DNA from: Cryobacterium melibiosiphilum
GTDB lineage: Bacteria > Actinomycetota > Actinomycetes > Actinomycetales > Microbacteriaceae
Direction of reading: 5' to 3'
DNA length: 64,000 nt
Assembly (NCBI RefSeq): GCF_003602235.1
Contig: NZ_QZVS01000078.1
Coordinates: 20,499-84,498, forward strand
The notes under the pieces are model-generated. The model did not search any database. It was given only the letters and a program-made list of their open reading frames with translations, and was not told where the DNA came from. Both the position numbers and the translations under genes were made by a program. Positions 53,921 to 62,686 of the stretch are shown here, piece after piece. The stretch's first letter is position 1. Each line of letters starts with the position of its first letter.

Positions 53921-54571
53921 CTAACCTCGCTTTGCAAAGTAGCGCTCGACCCGACCGGACAGGTAGGTCATGGCTCCCACGATCGCCAGATAGTAGATGC
54001 TGACGATGGCGTAGTAGGTGAGCGGCTGGAAGGTGGCGGCGGAAAGCCGTTGGGCACTCATGAAGAGTTCGTCGACGGTGATGAACGACGCGACAGCACT
54101 GTCCTTCAACGAGATGATGGCCTGGTTCACGAGCGCGGGAACGACGACCCGCAGTGCCTGCGGAGCGACAACCCGACTCATCGTCGCCACCCGGGTCATT
54201 CCGAGGGAACGGGATGCCTCGATCTGGCCGTTGTGCACCGAGCTGATGCCCGAGCGAAAGATCTCGGCGACATAGGCCGAGCTGTGCACGCTGAGGCCGA
54301 TCGCGGCGGCGGTGAAGGCATCCACTTTCACGATCGACACGATGCCGAAGTAGATGACGAAGAGCAGGGCGATGAGCGGCACGCCGCGCACGATGGCGAG
54401 GTAGGCGGTGGCGAAGGCGGAGAACGCCTTCACCTTGCTCATCTTGAGGGCGACGATGATGGCGCCGAGGATGACCGAGAAGGTCAGCGTGAGCGCGGTG
54501 AGGGAGAGCGTGACGCTCAACCCCTTTACGAGCGTGGGCCAGCTGGTGACCAGTGCGTCAATGAATTCCAT
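53921..54571 (-). CDS. Polar amino acid-type ABC transporter permease (HisM/GlnP family)
   Basis: 216 residues with about five membrane helices. The family markers are LSVTLSLTALTLTFSVILG, the RGVPLIALLFVIYFG region and the EAA loop EASRSLGMTRVATMSRVVAP. As the only permease gene it probably works as a homodimer. It is preceded by a stem-loop after the binding-protein gene. Confidence 0.9.
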   Translation of the reverse strand: MEFIDALVTSWPTLVKGLSVTLSLTALTLTFSVILGAIIVALKMSKVKAFSAFATAYLAIVRGVPLIALLFVIYFGIVSIVKVDAFTAAAIGLSVHSSAYVAEIFRSGISSVHNGQIEASRSLGMTRVATMSRVVAPQALRVVVPALVNQAIISLKDSAVASFITVDELFMSAQRLSAATFQPLTYYAIVSIYYLAIVGAMTYLSGRVERYFAKRG

Positions 54572-54606
54572 GGGTGTACTCCCGGGGTCTGGCGGCCAAG
54601 CGGTGG

Positions 54607-54632
54607 GTGAGCCGCCCGAGTGGGCGACTCAC
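54607..54632 (-). other. Stem-loop between binding-protein and permease genes
   Basis: GTGAGCCGCCC (54607-54617) pairs with GGGCGACTCAC (54622-54632), allowing one G-U, around GAGT. Such hairpins after a binding-protein gene often protect its mRNA and give higher expression than the membrane genes. Confidence 0.55.
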
Positions 54633-54639
54633 CGAGGAA

Positions 54640-55476
54640 CTAGCTGATGTCTTCGCCGAACCAGTCAATGCTGATGGCCTCATAGGTGCCGTCTTCGTGC
54701 ATTGTGACCAGCGCCGCGTTGATGGCGTCGAGCAGCTCGGGGTTCTCCTTGTTCACGGGGATCGCGGCCACGTCGGGAAAGAGCACGTCGCCGACGGCGT
54801 CGACCTTGAGGTCGGCGTTCTTGGCGAGGTACCGACCCATGAAGCCCTGCGTGATGACGGCGTCGACCCGGCCGGCTTCGAGGTCGCGCAGCGCGTCGAT
54901 GTCGGCTTGGAAGGTCGTGACGTCACTGACGCCCTCAAGGGTGCGCGCGTACTCCTCGAAGGTCGTGCCGAGGGCCACGCCCACTGTGGCGTCCTTCAGG
55001 TCGGCCACATCGGTGATCGAGGAGTCGGTCGCGACGAAGAGCTCGGCGCCGGTGGCGTAGTACGACTCGGTGAAGTCGACCTGGGCGAGGCGCTCCTCGG
55101 TGCTCGACATCGACCCGATAATGGCGTCGTAGCGGTCACTGGTGAGCCCGGCGATGAGGGAGTTGAAGGCACCCGTGACCGGTTCGGCCTCGAGGCCGAG
55201 CTCCTCGGCGATGCCGTTGCAGATGTCCACGTCGAAGCCGACGAGCTCGTTGGACTCGTCATAGAAGTTGAACGGGCGGTACTCGCCGCTCATCGCGCAG
55301 GTGAGGGTGCCCTCGGTGACGGTCGTGAAGGCCTGGTCGGCGGCCGGGGCGGCGGCCTCGTCGTCGACCGCGGCGGAGCAGGCGCTGACGCTCAGGAGCA
55401 GGGCCGCTCCGAGGGCGGCGGCGGTGACGCGGCGCAGTGCGGTGGTGTGGCGGGTGCGGGGGTGGCGGCTGATCAT
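54640..55476 (-). CDS. Amino acid-type ABC transporter substrate-binding lipoprotein (first paralog)
   Basis: 278 residues. The lipobox is VSAC (about residues 30-33). The SBP_bac_3 domain contains CAMSGEYRPFNFYDESNELV, GFDVDICNGIAEELG and VTGAFNSLIAGLTSDRYDAI, and the protein ends DWFGEDIS. It shares most of its length with the gene at 60329, including the RBS region GAAGAAGGACAC and the C-terminal WFGEDIS. First gene of the leftward importer-crotonase operon, divergent from the thioesterase-hydantoinase operon. Confidence 0.92.
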   Translation of the reverse strand: MISRHPRTRHTTALRRVTAAALGAALLLSVSACSAAVDDEAAAPAADQAFTTVTEGTLTCAMSGEYRPFNFYDESNELVGFDVDICNGIAEELGLEAEPVTGAFNSLIAGLTSDRYDAIIGSMSSTEERLAQVDFTESYYATGAELFVATDSSITDVADLKDATVGVALGTTFEEYARTLEGVSDVTTFQADIDALRDLEAGRVDAVITQGFMGRYLAKNADLKVDAVGDVLFPDVAAIPVNKENPELLDAINAALVTMHEDGTYEAISIDWFGEDIS

Positions 55477-55576
55477 GGGTGTCCTTCTTCGCTCGTGGAT
55501 GCGGCAGGGATCGCTGTGCGGTGTTCGCCGTGCTGTTCGCTGTGTTCGTCGTTCTGGTGGTATTCGTCGTTCTAGT

Positions 55577-55615
55577 GATCGATCGATCGATCGAACTTGT
55601 GGTTTACCCTATAGT
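55577..55615. promoter_or_regulatory. Divergent promoter region with CGATCGATCG operator
   Basis: GATCGATCGATCGATCGA (55577-55594) is a perfectly self-complementary run, followed by a good -10 box TATAGT (55610-55615) for the rightward thioesterase operon. The operator overlaps its -35 region and lies about 100 bp before the leftward binding-protein gene. The upstream 80 bp contain repeated TTCGTCGTTCT words. Confidence 0.6.
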
Positions 55616-55682
55616 CGGAATCACGATCGGGCAAGCCCACGGCAAGAATGCGCTCTGGCTGCCCCGGCGAAAGGAGTCATCC

Positions 55683-56144
55683 ATGTCGACAGACACGCCC
55701 CGCAGCGGGCCGAACGCCCGGGAGACCATCATCGCGGTGACGCTGCGCTGGGGCGATATGGATGCCTTCCGCCACGTGAACAACGTCGAATACTTTCGCT
55801 ACCTCGAGGAAGCCCGCGCCCGGTTGTTCCCCACGGAGGGCGACGGCTCCTCGTTTCTGCGACGCGGCATCGTCATCGCGAGCCAGACCCTGAACTATCT
55901 GGCGCCGCTGACCTATCGCCGCGAGCCGGTGCTCGTGGGCCTGACCGTCACCACTGTCGGTCGCTCCTCCTTCACCCTCGGCTGCCGCGTCTTCGACACC
56001 GACGATGCCGACACGGACGTTGTCTTCGCCACCGGCAGCGTCGTCGTGGTCGCCTTCGACGATCAGGCCGGCCGGTCCCGGCCACTCGAGCCCGCTGAGC
56101 GTCGCTGGCTCGAGTCGCTCGGCGGAGTGGCGCACCTCGATTAA
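55683..56144 (+). CDS. Acyl-CoA thioesterase, hotdog fold (4HBT)
   Basis: 153 residues from ATG 55683, with AAAGGAG upstream. The hotdog signature of 4-hydroxybenzoyl-CoA-type thioesterases is RWGDMDAFRHVNNVEYFRYLEEARAR (residues about 23-48), including the catalytic Asp. It hydrolyses acyl-CoA to free acid and CoA. First gene of the rightward operon ahead of hydantoinase A, with a 7-bp stem hairpin in the gap. Confidence 0.88.
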   Translation: MSTDTPRSGPNARETIIAVTLRWGDMDAFRHVNNVEYFRYLEEARARLFPTEGDGSSFLRRGIVIASQTLNYLAPLTYRREPVLVGLTVTTVGRSSFTLGCRVFDTDDADTDVVFATGSVVVVAFDDQAGRSRPLEPAERRWLESLGGVAHLD

Positions 56145-56153
56145 CGGTCCGGC

Positions 56154-56171
56154 GCTGGACAAATGTCCAGC
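56154..56171. other. Short perfect hairpin upstream of hydantoinase A
   Basis: GCTGGAC (56154-56160) and GTCCAGC (56165-56171) form a 7-bp stem with loop AAAT. It could be an operator or an mRNA processing hairpin. Nothing else is seen in the 172-bp gap. Confidence 0.4.
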
Positions 56172-56316
56172 CGACGCCGATCAGGTCCGGTCATCTGGCG
56201 GATGACGAGGCGGTGATCGCGCTGGTGAGATGACTGTCAAGCAGAAACAGCCCGCAGCATCCGCTCACGCAGGGACAGTGCAGGGTCAGTGCAGGTTCAC
56301 CGAAGGGGATTTCATC

Positions 56317-58416
56317 GTGACGTACAGAGTGGGCATCGACACCGGGGGCACCCACACCGACCTCGTGCTTCTCGACGAGGAGTCGGGAGCGGTCTGGGTG
56401 GACAAAGTGTCCTCCACACCGAGCGATCCGGTGATCGGCGTGCTCAACGGCATCGAACGGGTGCTCGGCACCGCCGGCGTCAGCCCGGCCGAGGTCTCGA
56501 CCGTCGTCTACGGCACGACCGTGATGGTGAACCGCATCATCCAGGGCGGCGGCACCGCGAGCGGCCTCATCACCACGGCCGGGTTCACCGACGTTCTCGA
56601 ACTCGCCCGCTCGCACCGCCAGGGCAGCATCTACAACATCCAGTGGGAACAGCCCACCCCGCTCATCGCCCGCGAACTGCGGCTCGGCGTGCGGGAACGC
56701 ATCGACTTTCGCGGTCAGGTCGTGACGCCCCTCAACGAGCAGGACGTGCGTGACGCGATCGCCGTGTTCGCCGCTGCGGGCGTGGAATCGGTCGCCATCT
56801 GCCTGCTGCACTCCTACAAAAATGACCTGCACGAAAAGCGCATCGCCGAGCTGGTCGCCGAATTGCTGCCGCACGTCTACGTCTCGGCCTCGGCCGAACT
56901 GAGCCCGACCATCGGCGAATACGAGCGGGCCAGCACCGCGAGCGTCGACGCCTTCGTGAAACCGCGCCTCGCCGAGCATTTCGGGCACCTTGAATCCGAG
57001 CTGCGCCGCATCGGCATCAACGCCGTGCTGCTGACGATGCAGGGCAACGGCGGGTCGATGTCGTTTGCTGCCGCCCGGCGCCAGCCGATTCGGGTCACCA
57101 ACTCCGGCCCGGTCGCCGGAGTCATCGCCGGCGCCGCGATCGCCCAGGCCCTCGAACTGCCGGCCGTGATCACCCTCGACATGGGCGGCACCAGCACCGA
57201 CGTCGCCCTCGTGCTCGACGGCTCCCCCATCGAGGTTCCGAGCGACGCCATGCAGGGCCACCCGGTGCAGCAGCCGGCCATCGAAGTCGATCCGATCGGC
57301 GCCGGCGGCGGCTCCCTCGCCTGGGTCGACGACGGCGGTGCCCTGCGGGTGGGCCCGGAAAGCGCCGGCGCGCATCCCGGCCCGGCCTGCTACCTCGAGG
57401 GCGGCCTGCGCCCCACCGTCACGGATGCGGCGCTGTACCTGGGCTTCCTCGGCGAAACGGCGTTTCTCGGCGGGCGTCGCACCCTCGACCGGGCAGCTGC
57501 CGAGCGGGCCATCGAGACCGTCGCCGTGCCGCTCGGCATGCCGACCGCCGCCGTAGCGAGCGGTATCATGGCCCTCGCCGCCGCGGCATCACTGCGCGCC
57601 ATCCGCCGTCTCACCATCGCCCGCGGCCACGACCCGCGGGACATGGCGCTCATCGCCTTCGGCGGGGCCGGCGGCCTCATCGCCGCCGCCCTGGCACACG
57701 AACTCGGCACCCCGCGCCTGGTCATTCCGCGCAACCCCGGCAACAGCAGCGCGCTCGGGCTGCTTCTCACCGATCAGCGCCACGACGTGCTCGCGTCGTT
57801 CCTCACCCTGCTCGCCGACACCGACGTATCCGCTCTGAACACGGCCTTCGCGGGCCTCGAAAGCGGATGCGCCCGCCAGCTCGCCGCCGACAACGTGCCC
57901 GAGGAGCAGCGCGAACTGCGCCGGTTCGTGGAGCTGCGCTACCTCGGCCAGACCTTCGAGCTGATCGTGCCGTGCCCCGCCGGCGAGGTCACCGCGGCGA
58001 CCCTCGTCGAGCTGGAGCACGAGTTCCACCGGCTGCACGAGACCCGGTACGGGCACGCCTCCGTGGCCGACCCGATCGAGCTGGTCAACCTGCGCGTGAC
58101 CGGGATCGGCACCACCTACCGGCCCCGGGCCGTGCCCCTCGCCACGAACGAAACCGGCCGGGCCCCGATTCCCACGAGCACCCGCGAGGCCTATTTCGGG
58201 TCCTGGCAGAGCATGCCGGTCTTCGCGCGCGACGCGATTCGCCACGGCGATTCCCTCACCGGGCCGGCCGTCATCGAGGAATCGGGAAGCACCATCGTGG
58301 TGCCGCCGGGACACCTGCTCGAACCGGCAGACGACGGCAGCCTCGTGATCTACGACCTCGAACCGGCGCTCGCGTCCTCCCCCCGCCCGTCCACCCTTGC
58401 CTCCAGGAGCGCCTGA
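56317..58416 (+). CDS. hyuA: Hydantoinase/oxoprolinase subunit A
   Basis: 699 residues from GTG 56317, with AAGGGGA 7 nt upstream. The ASKHA-type ATPase motifs are YRVGIDTGGTHTDLVLLDEE at the N-terminus and VITLDMGGTSTDVALV near residue 290, with MALIAFGGAGGLIAAALAHE in the C-terminal part. The family (HyuA_N plus hydantoinase A) includes 5-oxoprolinase, N-methylhydantoinase, caprolactamase and acetone carboxylase subunits. These use ATP to activate a cyclic amide or ketone. It works with the HyuB subunit, whose start overlaps the stop by one base (TGATG). Confidence 0.92.
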   Translation: MTYRVGIDTGGTHTDLVLLDEESGAVWVDKVSSTPSDPVIGVLNGIERVLGTAGVSPAEVSTVVYGTTVMVNRIIQGGGTASGLITTAGFTDVLELARSHRQGSIYNIQWEQPTPLIARELRLGVRERIDFRGQVVTPLNEQDVRDAIAVFAAAGVESVAICLLHSYKNDLHEKRIAELVAELLPHVYVSASAELSPTIGEYERASTASVDAFVKPRLAEHFGHLESELRRIGINAVLLTMQGNGGSMSFAAARRQPIRVTNSGPVAGVIAGAAIAQALELPAVITLDMGGTSTDVALVLDGSPIEVPSDAMQGHPVQQPAIEVDPIGAGGGSLAWVDDGGALRVGPESAGAHPGPACYLEGGLRPTVTDAALYLGFLGETAFLGGRRTLDRAAAERAIETVAVPLGMPTAAVASGIMALAAAASLRAIRRLTIARGHDPRDMALIAFGGAGGLIAAALAHELGTPRLVIPRNPGNSSALGLLLTDQRHDVLASFLTLLADTDVSALNTAFAGLESGCARQLAADNVPEEQRELRRFVELRYLGQTFELIVPCPAGEVTAATLVELEHEFHRLHETRYGHASVADPIELVNLRVTGIGTTYRPRAVPLATNETGRAPIPTSTREAYFGSWQSMPVFARDAIRHGDSLTGPAVIEESGSTIVVPPGHLLEPADDGSLVIYDLEPALASSPRPSTLASRSA

Positions 58417-60245
58417 TGTCCCCGATCACCACCGCCCCGACGACTCCGTCAACCCCGACTACTCCGTCAGGACAGGCGACCGCGCCCCTCGACGTCATCA
58501 CGGTCGAGGTCGTGCGCAGCGCACTCGAGTCCCTCGCCGAGCAGATGACCGACACGATGGAGCGCACGAGCTACTCCCTGCTGCTCAAAGAGGGGAAGGA
58601 CTGCTCCAGCTCGATCTTCGACGTCTCCGGCCGGCTCATCGCTGAGGGCGCCAACATTCCCGTGCACCTGAACGCCCTCGGCCCGTGCCTGCGGGCGATG
58701 CTCGCCGAGCACATTCCGGCAAGCGCGATGAAGCCCGGGGACATCATCCTGACCAACGACCCCTTCGTCGGCGGCAGCGTGGGCGCCCATCACACCTCGG
58801 ACTTCATCGTCTACCACCCGATCTTCCTCGGCGACCGGCTCGTCGGGTTCTCCACGATCTTCGCCCACCTCGCCGGGTCCGGCGGCAACGACCCCGAGGG
58901 CTGGCACACCAGCATCTTCGAGGAGGGGCTGCGCATCCCGCCCATCAAACTCTTCACCGAGGGGGTGCTCGATGAACAGCTGTTCAAGCTGATCCTCGCC
59001 AACACCAACGCCCCCTACGAGCAGCGCGGGGACATCCTCGGCCAGGTCGCCGGGGCCAAGGTGGGCGCGAACGGTTTTCTCGCCCTCGTCGAGAAGTACG
59101 GGCTCGCCGTCATCGACGAGGCCATCGACAGCCAGATCGCCTACGCCGAACGGCGCACGCGCGCATACATCGGGCAGATTAGCGACGGCGAATACCACGC
59201 CGAGACGACACTGCTCGAAGACGGCAGCATGTGCGGCCCGGTGAAACTCGCCCTCACCGTGATCGTCGCCGGAGACGAGATCACCTTTGATTTCGCCGGC
59301 ACCGACGCATCCGTCGCCGGCCCCATCAACTGCCCGATGTCAGCGACAATCTCGGCCTGCCTGTTCGGGCTGCTGGCGCTGCTGCCCTCGGACATTCCGA
59401 AGAACGAGGGCTCCGCGAACCCGGTGCACATCGAGGCCCCGGTGGGATCGCTCGTGAACCCGCGATTCCCCGCCGCCGTGTACCAGCGGATGGCGGTCAC
59501 CCACCAGATCGTGGACCTCGTCTTCGAAGCCCTCGCTCCGGCGGTACCGCACGCGGTCGTCGCCAATTCCTGCGGCATGGTCTACTGCGTCGCCTCGGCG
59601 ATCAACCGCGAGACCCACCCGACCGGCGGCGACGTGTCCGGCCGCCGCGGCTGGGGAAACGGCGCCGGGCCGAGCGTCGGCGGGCTCGGCGCCCGCGCCA
59701 CCCGGGACGGACTGAACGGAATGCCCGGCTGGATCACCAACGTCGCGAGCACCTCGGTCGAGAGCTCCGAGGTTGAGGGTCCGGTGCGGTACCTGCGCAA
59801 GGAGCTGCGCCCCGGTTCGGCCGGCCCCGGGCGCACCCGCGGCGGGCTCGGCGTGATCCTGTCCTGGCAGGCCCTCGGCCACGACGTCAGGTTCTCGCAC
59901 ACCTCGCAGCGTTCGGTGAATCCGCCGCAGGGCCTGTTCGGCGGCGGCCACGGGCTCGGCAGTCGCTGGGTCATCAACGAGGGCACCGCGACGGAGCAGG
60001 TCGTGGCCAACCAGGCCGGCCCGACTCTCGACCTGGAATACGGCGACACCGTCACGTTCTACGCTCCGGGCGGCGGCGGCTACGGCGAGCCGTGGCAGCG
60101 CGACCCGCAACTCGTGGAGCGCGACCTGCGCCTCGGCTACATCGATGCCGAGGCGGCCCGCAGCCAGTACGGCGTTGAAACGGATGCCGCCGGCCGGGTC
60201 GACGACACCGCCACCCTCGCCCTGCGCACCACGGGGCACCCCTGA
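58416..60245 (+). CDS. hyuB: Hydantoinase/oxoprolinase subunit B
   Basis: 609 residues from ATG 58416, with a CAGGAG ribosome site inside the end of hyuA. Characteristic stretches are MTDTMERTSYSLLLKEGKDC, LTNDPFVGGSVGAHHTSDF, DFAGTDASVAGPINCP and FYAPGGGGYGEPWQRDP. It is the catalytic partner that completes ring opening after phosphorylation by HyuA. The N-terminal ~25 residues are Thr/Pro-rich and not conserved. It is followed by a stand-alone binding-protein gene, so uptake and ring opening are co-expressed. Confidence 0.92.
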   Translation: MSPITTAPTTPSTPTTPSGQATAPLDVITVEVVRSALESLAEQMTDTMERTSYSLLLKEGKDCSSSIFDVSGRLIAEGANIPVHLNALGPCLRAMLAEHIPASAMKPGDIILTNDPFVGGSVGAHHTSDFIVYHPIFLGDRLVGFSTIFAHLAGSGGNDPEGWHTSIFEEGLRIPPIKLFTEGVLDEQLFKLILANTNAPYEQRGDILGQVAGAKVGANGFLALVEKYGLAVIDEAIDSQIAYAERRTRAYIGQISDGEYHAETTLLEDGSMCGPVKLALTVIVAGDEITFDFAGTDASVAGPINCPMSATISACLFGLLALLPSDIPKNEGSANPVHIEAPVGSLVNPRFPAAVYQRMAVTHQIVDLVFEALAPAVPHAVVANSCGMVYCVASAINRETHPTGGDVSGRRGWGNGAGPSVGGLGARATRDGLNGMPGWITNVASTSVESSEVEGPVRYLRKELRPGSAGPGRTRGGLGVILSWQALGHDVRFSHTSQRSVNPPQGLFGGGHGLGSRWVINEGTATEQVVANQAGPTLDLEYGDTVTFYAPGGGGYGEPWQRDPQLVERDLRLGYIDAEAARSQYGVETDAAGRVDDTATLALRTTGHP

Positions 60246-60328
60246 CCTTCACGATTTCCCGTTCCGTCGCTCGACCTGCTCGGCCCCTGCATCACCACCA
60301 CGCACAGCATAGGAAGAAGGACACTCAC

Positions 60329-61165
60329 ATGATCACCCGTCACTCGCACGCCATACTGCGTCGCAGCATCGTCGCCACCACCATCGCCGCCGGACTGCTT
60401 TTCGGCACCAGTGCCTGTTCGGCAGCCGTGGTGGAGGAGGCCGAACCCGCCGAGACCGCTGTTGCCGCCCCCGCCTTCACGACCGTCGAAGACGGCAAGT
60501 TCATCTGCGCGATGAGCGGCGAGTACCGCCCGTTCAACTTCTACGACGACACCAACACCCTGGTCGGCTTCGACGTGGACATCTGCAACGCGATCGCCGG
60601 CGAGCTCGACCTCGAGGCCGCCCCGGTCACGGGGGCGTTCACGACGCTCATCGCCGGACTCACGAGCAACCGCTTCGATGCGATCGTGGGCTCGATGGCG
60701 GCGACCGACGAGCGCAAGAAGGAGGTGGACTTCACGGACTCGTACTACGAAACCGGGGCCAGCCTCTTCGTGCGCTCCGACTCCGACATCGCCGACGTCA
60801 CCGAGCTCGACGGCGCCACACTCGGCGTCGCCCTCGGCACCACGTTTGAGACCTACGCCCGCACCCTCACCGGGGTTGGCGAAATCACCACATACCAGGC
60901 GACGGTTGATGCCCTGCGCGACCTCGACGCCGGTCGGGTCGACGGCGTCATCGCCCAGGGCTTCATCGGCAAGTTCCTGGCCACCAGCGCCGACCTCAAG
61001 GTGATGTCGGTCGGTGACGTGCTGCTGCCCGACATCGCGGCGATCCCGGTGAACAAGGACAATCCCGAGTTGCTCGCCGCGATCAACGAGGCCCTCGCCA
61101 CGATTCGTGAAGACGGTACATATGCGGAGATCAGCATGGAGTGGTTCGGCGAAGACATCAGCTAG
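60329..61165 (+). CDS. Amino acid-type ABC transporter substrate-binding lipoprotein (second paralog)
   Basis: 278 residues, the same length as the paralog at 54640. The lipobox is TSAC. The domain begins CAMSGEYRPFNFYDDTNTLV and contains GFDVDICNAIAGELD and EVDFTDSYYETGAS, ending EWFGEDIS. No permease or ATPase gene accompanies it, so it presumably docks on the transporter encoded at 53125-54571. The RBS GAAGAAGGACAC is shared with the paralog, indicating a local duplication. A double hairpin follows. Confidence 0.9.
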   Translation: MITRHSHAILRRSIVATTIAAGLLFGTSACSAAVVEEAEPAETAVAAPAFTTVEDGKFICAMSGEYRPFNFYDDTNTLVGFDVDICNAIAGELDLEAAPVTGAFTTLIAGLTSNRFDAIVGSMAATDERKKEVDFTDSYYETGASLFVRSDSDIADVTELDGATLGVALGTTFETYARTLTGVGEITTYQATVDALRDLDAGRVDGVIAQGFIGKFLATSADLKVMSVGDVLLPDIAAIPVNKDNPELLAAINEALATIREDGTYAEISMEWFGEDIS

Positions 61166-61174
61166 TCCCCGCGT

Positions 61175-61247
61175 CACCCGGGGCCGTGACCCCGGGTGGC
61201 GACCCCTGGGTCGTCACGCGGCCGCACCCGCCGCCGCGTGACGACCC
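61175..61247 (+). other. Two consecutive perfect hairpins after the second binding-protein gene
   Basis: The first pairs CACCCGGGG (61175-61183) with CCCCGGGTG (61190-61198). The second pairs GGGTCGTCACGCGG (61208-61221) with CCGCGTGACGACCC (61234-61247). There is no T-run between them. They may terminate part of the transcript or stabilise the binding-protein mRNA. Confidence 0.65.
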
Positions 61248-61307
61248 GCCCTTTCAGCACGTGCACACCCAGTGGCATCCAACAAGTGACCGAGAAGGAC
61301 ACACAGA

Positions 61308-62660
61308 ATGAGCACGGAACAGTTCGGCACGAAGCCCGAGGCGAAGCCCGACTCCGCACGCGGCGGCATCCGCGAGATCACCGTGGTCGGTGGCGGCCTG
61401 ATCGGCCTGTTCACCGCCCTGTATGGCCACGAAGCGGGCTACCGGGTGCGCGTCATCGAGCGCAGTGTCGTGGGCAGCGGCGCCTCCCGCGGCAATGCCG
61501 GCGAGATCTGCCCTTCGATGGCCAACCCGATGCCGGCCCCCGGCATGGTCAGGAACGGCCTCGCCAATTCCCTCGCCGAGGATGCCGCCCTGCGCATCCA
61601 CCTGCCCCCGAGCATCGCCCTCAGCCGCTGGCTGCTCGCCTTTGCCCGCAACTGCCGGCCCGGCGCCTATGAGCACGGTTTCGAGGCACTGTCCTCGCTC
61701 TCCACCCGCAGCTTCCGACTGTTCGAACAGCTGCCCGACCTGGGCGTGGCCACGACCCTGTCTCAGACCGGAAACCTCAAGTGTTACGCCGATCCAGCCC
61801 GGGCCGAGCGTGACTTCGCCGTTTCCCAGCGCGTCAGCCGGTTCGGGTTGCCCACCCCCACCGAGATGATCAGCGGTGACGCCATCCGCGAGCTCGCCCC
61901 GGTCGTCTCCGAGAAGGTGACCGCCGGGTACCACTGGCCCGCTCAGTGGTTCGTCGACCCGTCCGTGCTGGTGAACGACCTGCACGCCCGATTGCTCGCC
62001 GTCGGCGTGGAGTTTCGGGAGCACACCGAGGTCACTCGGGTCACCCCGTATCGCAATGCGGTCGTGGTGCACACCGACGGCGGCGACATCGAAACGGATG
62101 CCGTCGTCATCGCATCCGGGGCCTGGTCCCCCGCCGTGCTCCGCAGCGTCGGCGTGCGGGCTCCGATCCAGTCGGGCAAGGGCTACAGTTTCAGTGTCAC
62201 CCCCGACGTCATGCCGAACCACGTCATCAACATGAGCGAATCCAACGCCGTGGCCACTCCGATGGGCGACCGTCTGCGCATCGGCGGCACCGTCGAATTC
62301 GACGGCACCATGGACAAATTCAATCCCAGCCGCATCGAGCGCATCATCCGCGCCGCCCGGCCTTATCTCACGGGCATCGACTGGGAGGACCGCAGCGAGG
62401 AATGGGTCGGCCCACGCCCGATGACCCCCGACGGATTGCCGCTGATCGGCCGGTCCGACGCGAGCGACCGCGTCGTGGTGGCTGCGGGACACAATATGCT
62501 CGGGCTGACGCTCGGGCCGGCATCCGCCGAACTGGCGATCAGCGCCCTGGGCGGCCACACGTTGCCCGGTTGGAGCGACCCGTTCGACGCGAACCGCTTC
62601 GGCCGCCGCTGGGCCGGGCGCCGACCGCTGACCGAGCGAACGGGCATGCTGGTCCGGTAG
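61308..62660 (+). CDS. FAD-dependent oxidoreductase, D-amino acid dehydrogenase-like
   Basis: 450 residues. The FAD-binding Rossmann start is ITVVGGGLIGLFTALYGHEAG (about residues 23-43), followed by SGASRGNAGEICPS, typical of the DadA group. The substrate-side and C-terminal FAD elements are IRIGGTVEFDG-like, EEWVGPRPMTPDGLPLIG and GHNMLGLTLGPAS. It oxidises an amine (D-amino acid or N-methyl amino acid) to the oxo acid. A GAAGGAC ribosome site precedes ATG 61308. Last enzyme of the rightward hydantoinase operon, it would fit deamination of the ring-opened product. Confidence 0.88.
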   Translation: MSTEQFGTKPEAKPDSARGGIREITVVGGGLIGLFTALYGHEAGYRVRVIERSVVGSGASRGNAGEICPSMANPMPAPGMVRNGLANSLAEDAALRIHLPPSIALSRWLLAFARNCRPGAYEHGFEALSSLSTRSFRLFEQLPDLGVATTLSQTGNLKCYADPARAERDFAVSQRVSRFGLPTPTEMISGDAIRELAPVVSEKVTAGYHWPAQWFVDPSVLVNDLHARLLAVGVEFREHTEVTRVTPYRNAVVVHTDGGDIETDAVVIASGAWSPAVLRSVGVRAPIQSGKGYSFSVTPDVMPNHVINMSESNAVATPMGDRLRIGGTVEFDGTMDKFNPSRIERIIRAARPYLTGIDWEDRSEEWVGPRPMTPDGLPLIGRSDASDRVVVAAGHNMLGLTLGPASAELAISALGGHTLPGWSDPFDANRFGRRWAGRRPLTERTGMLVR

Positions 62661-62686
62661 CCCTAGAGTTGCTCCGGGGAGGTCGC

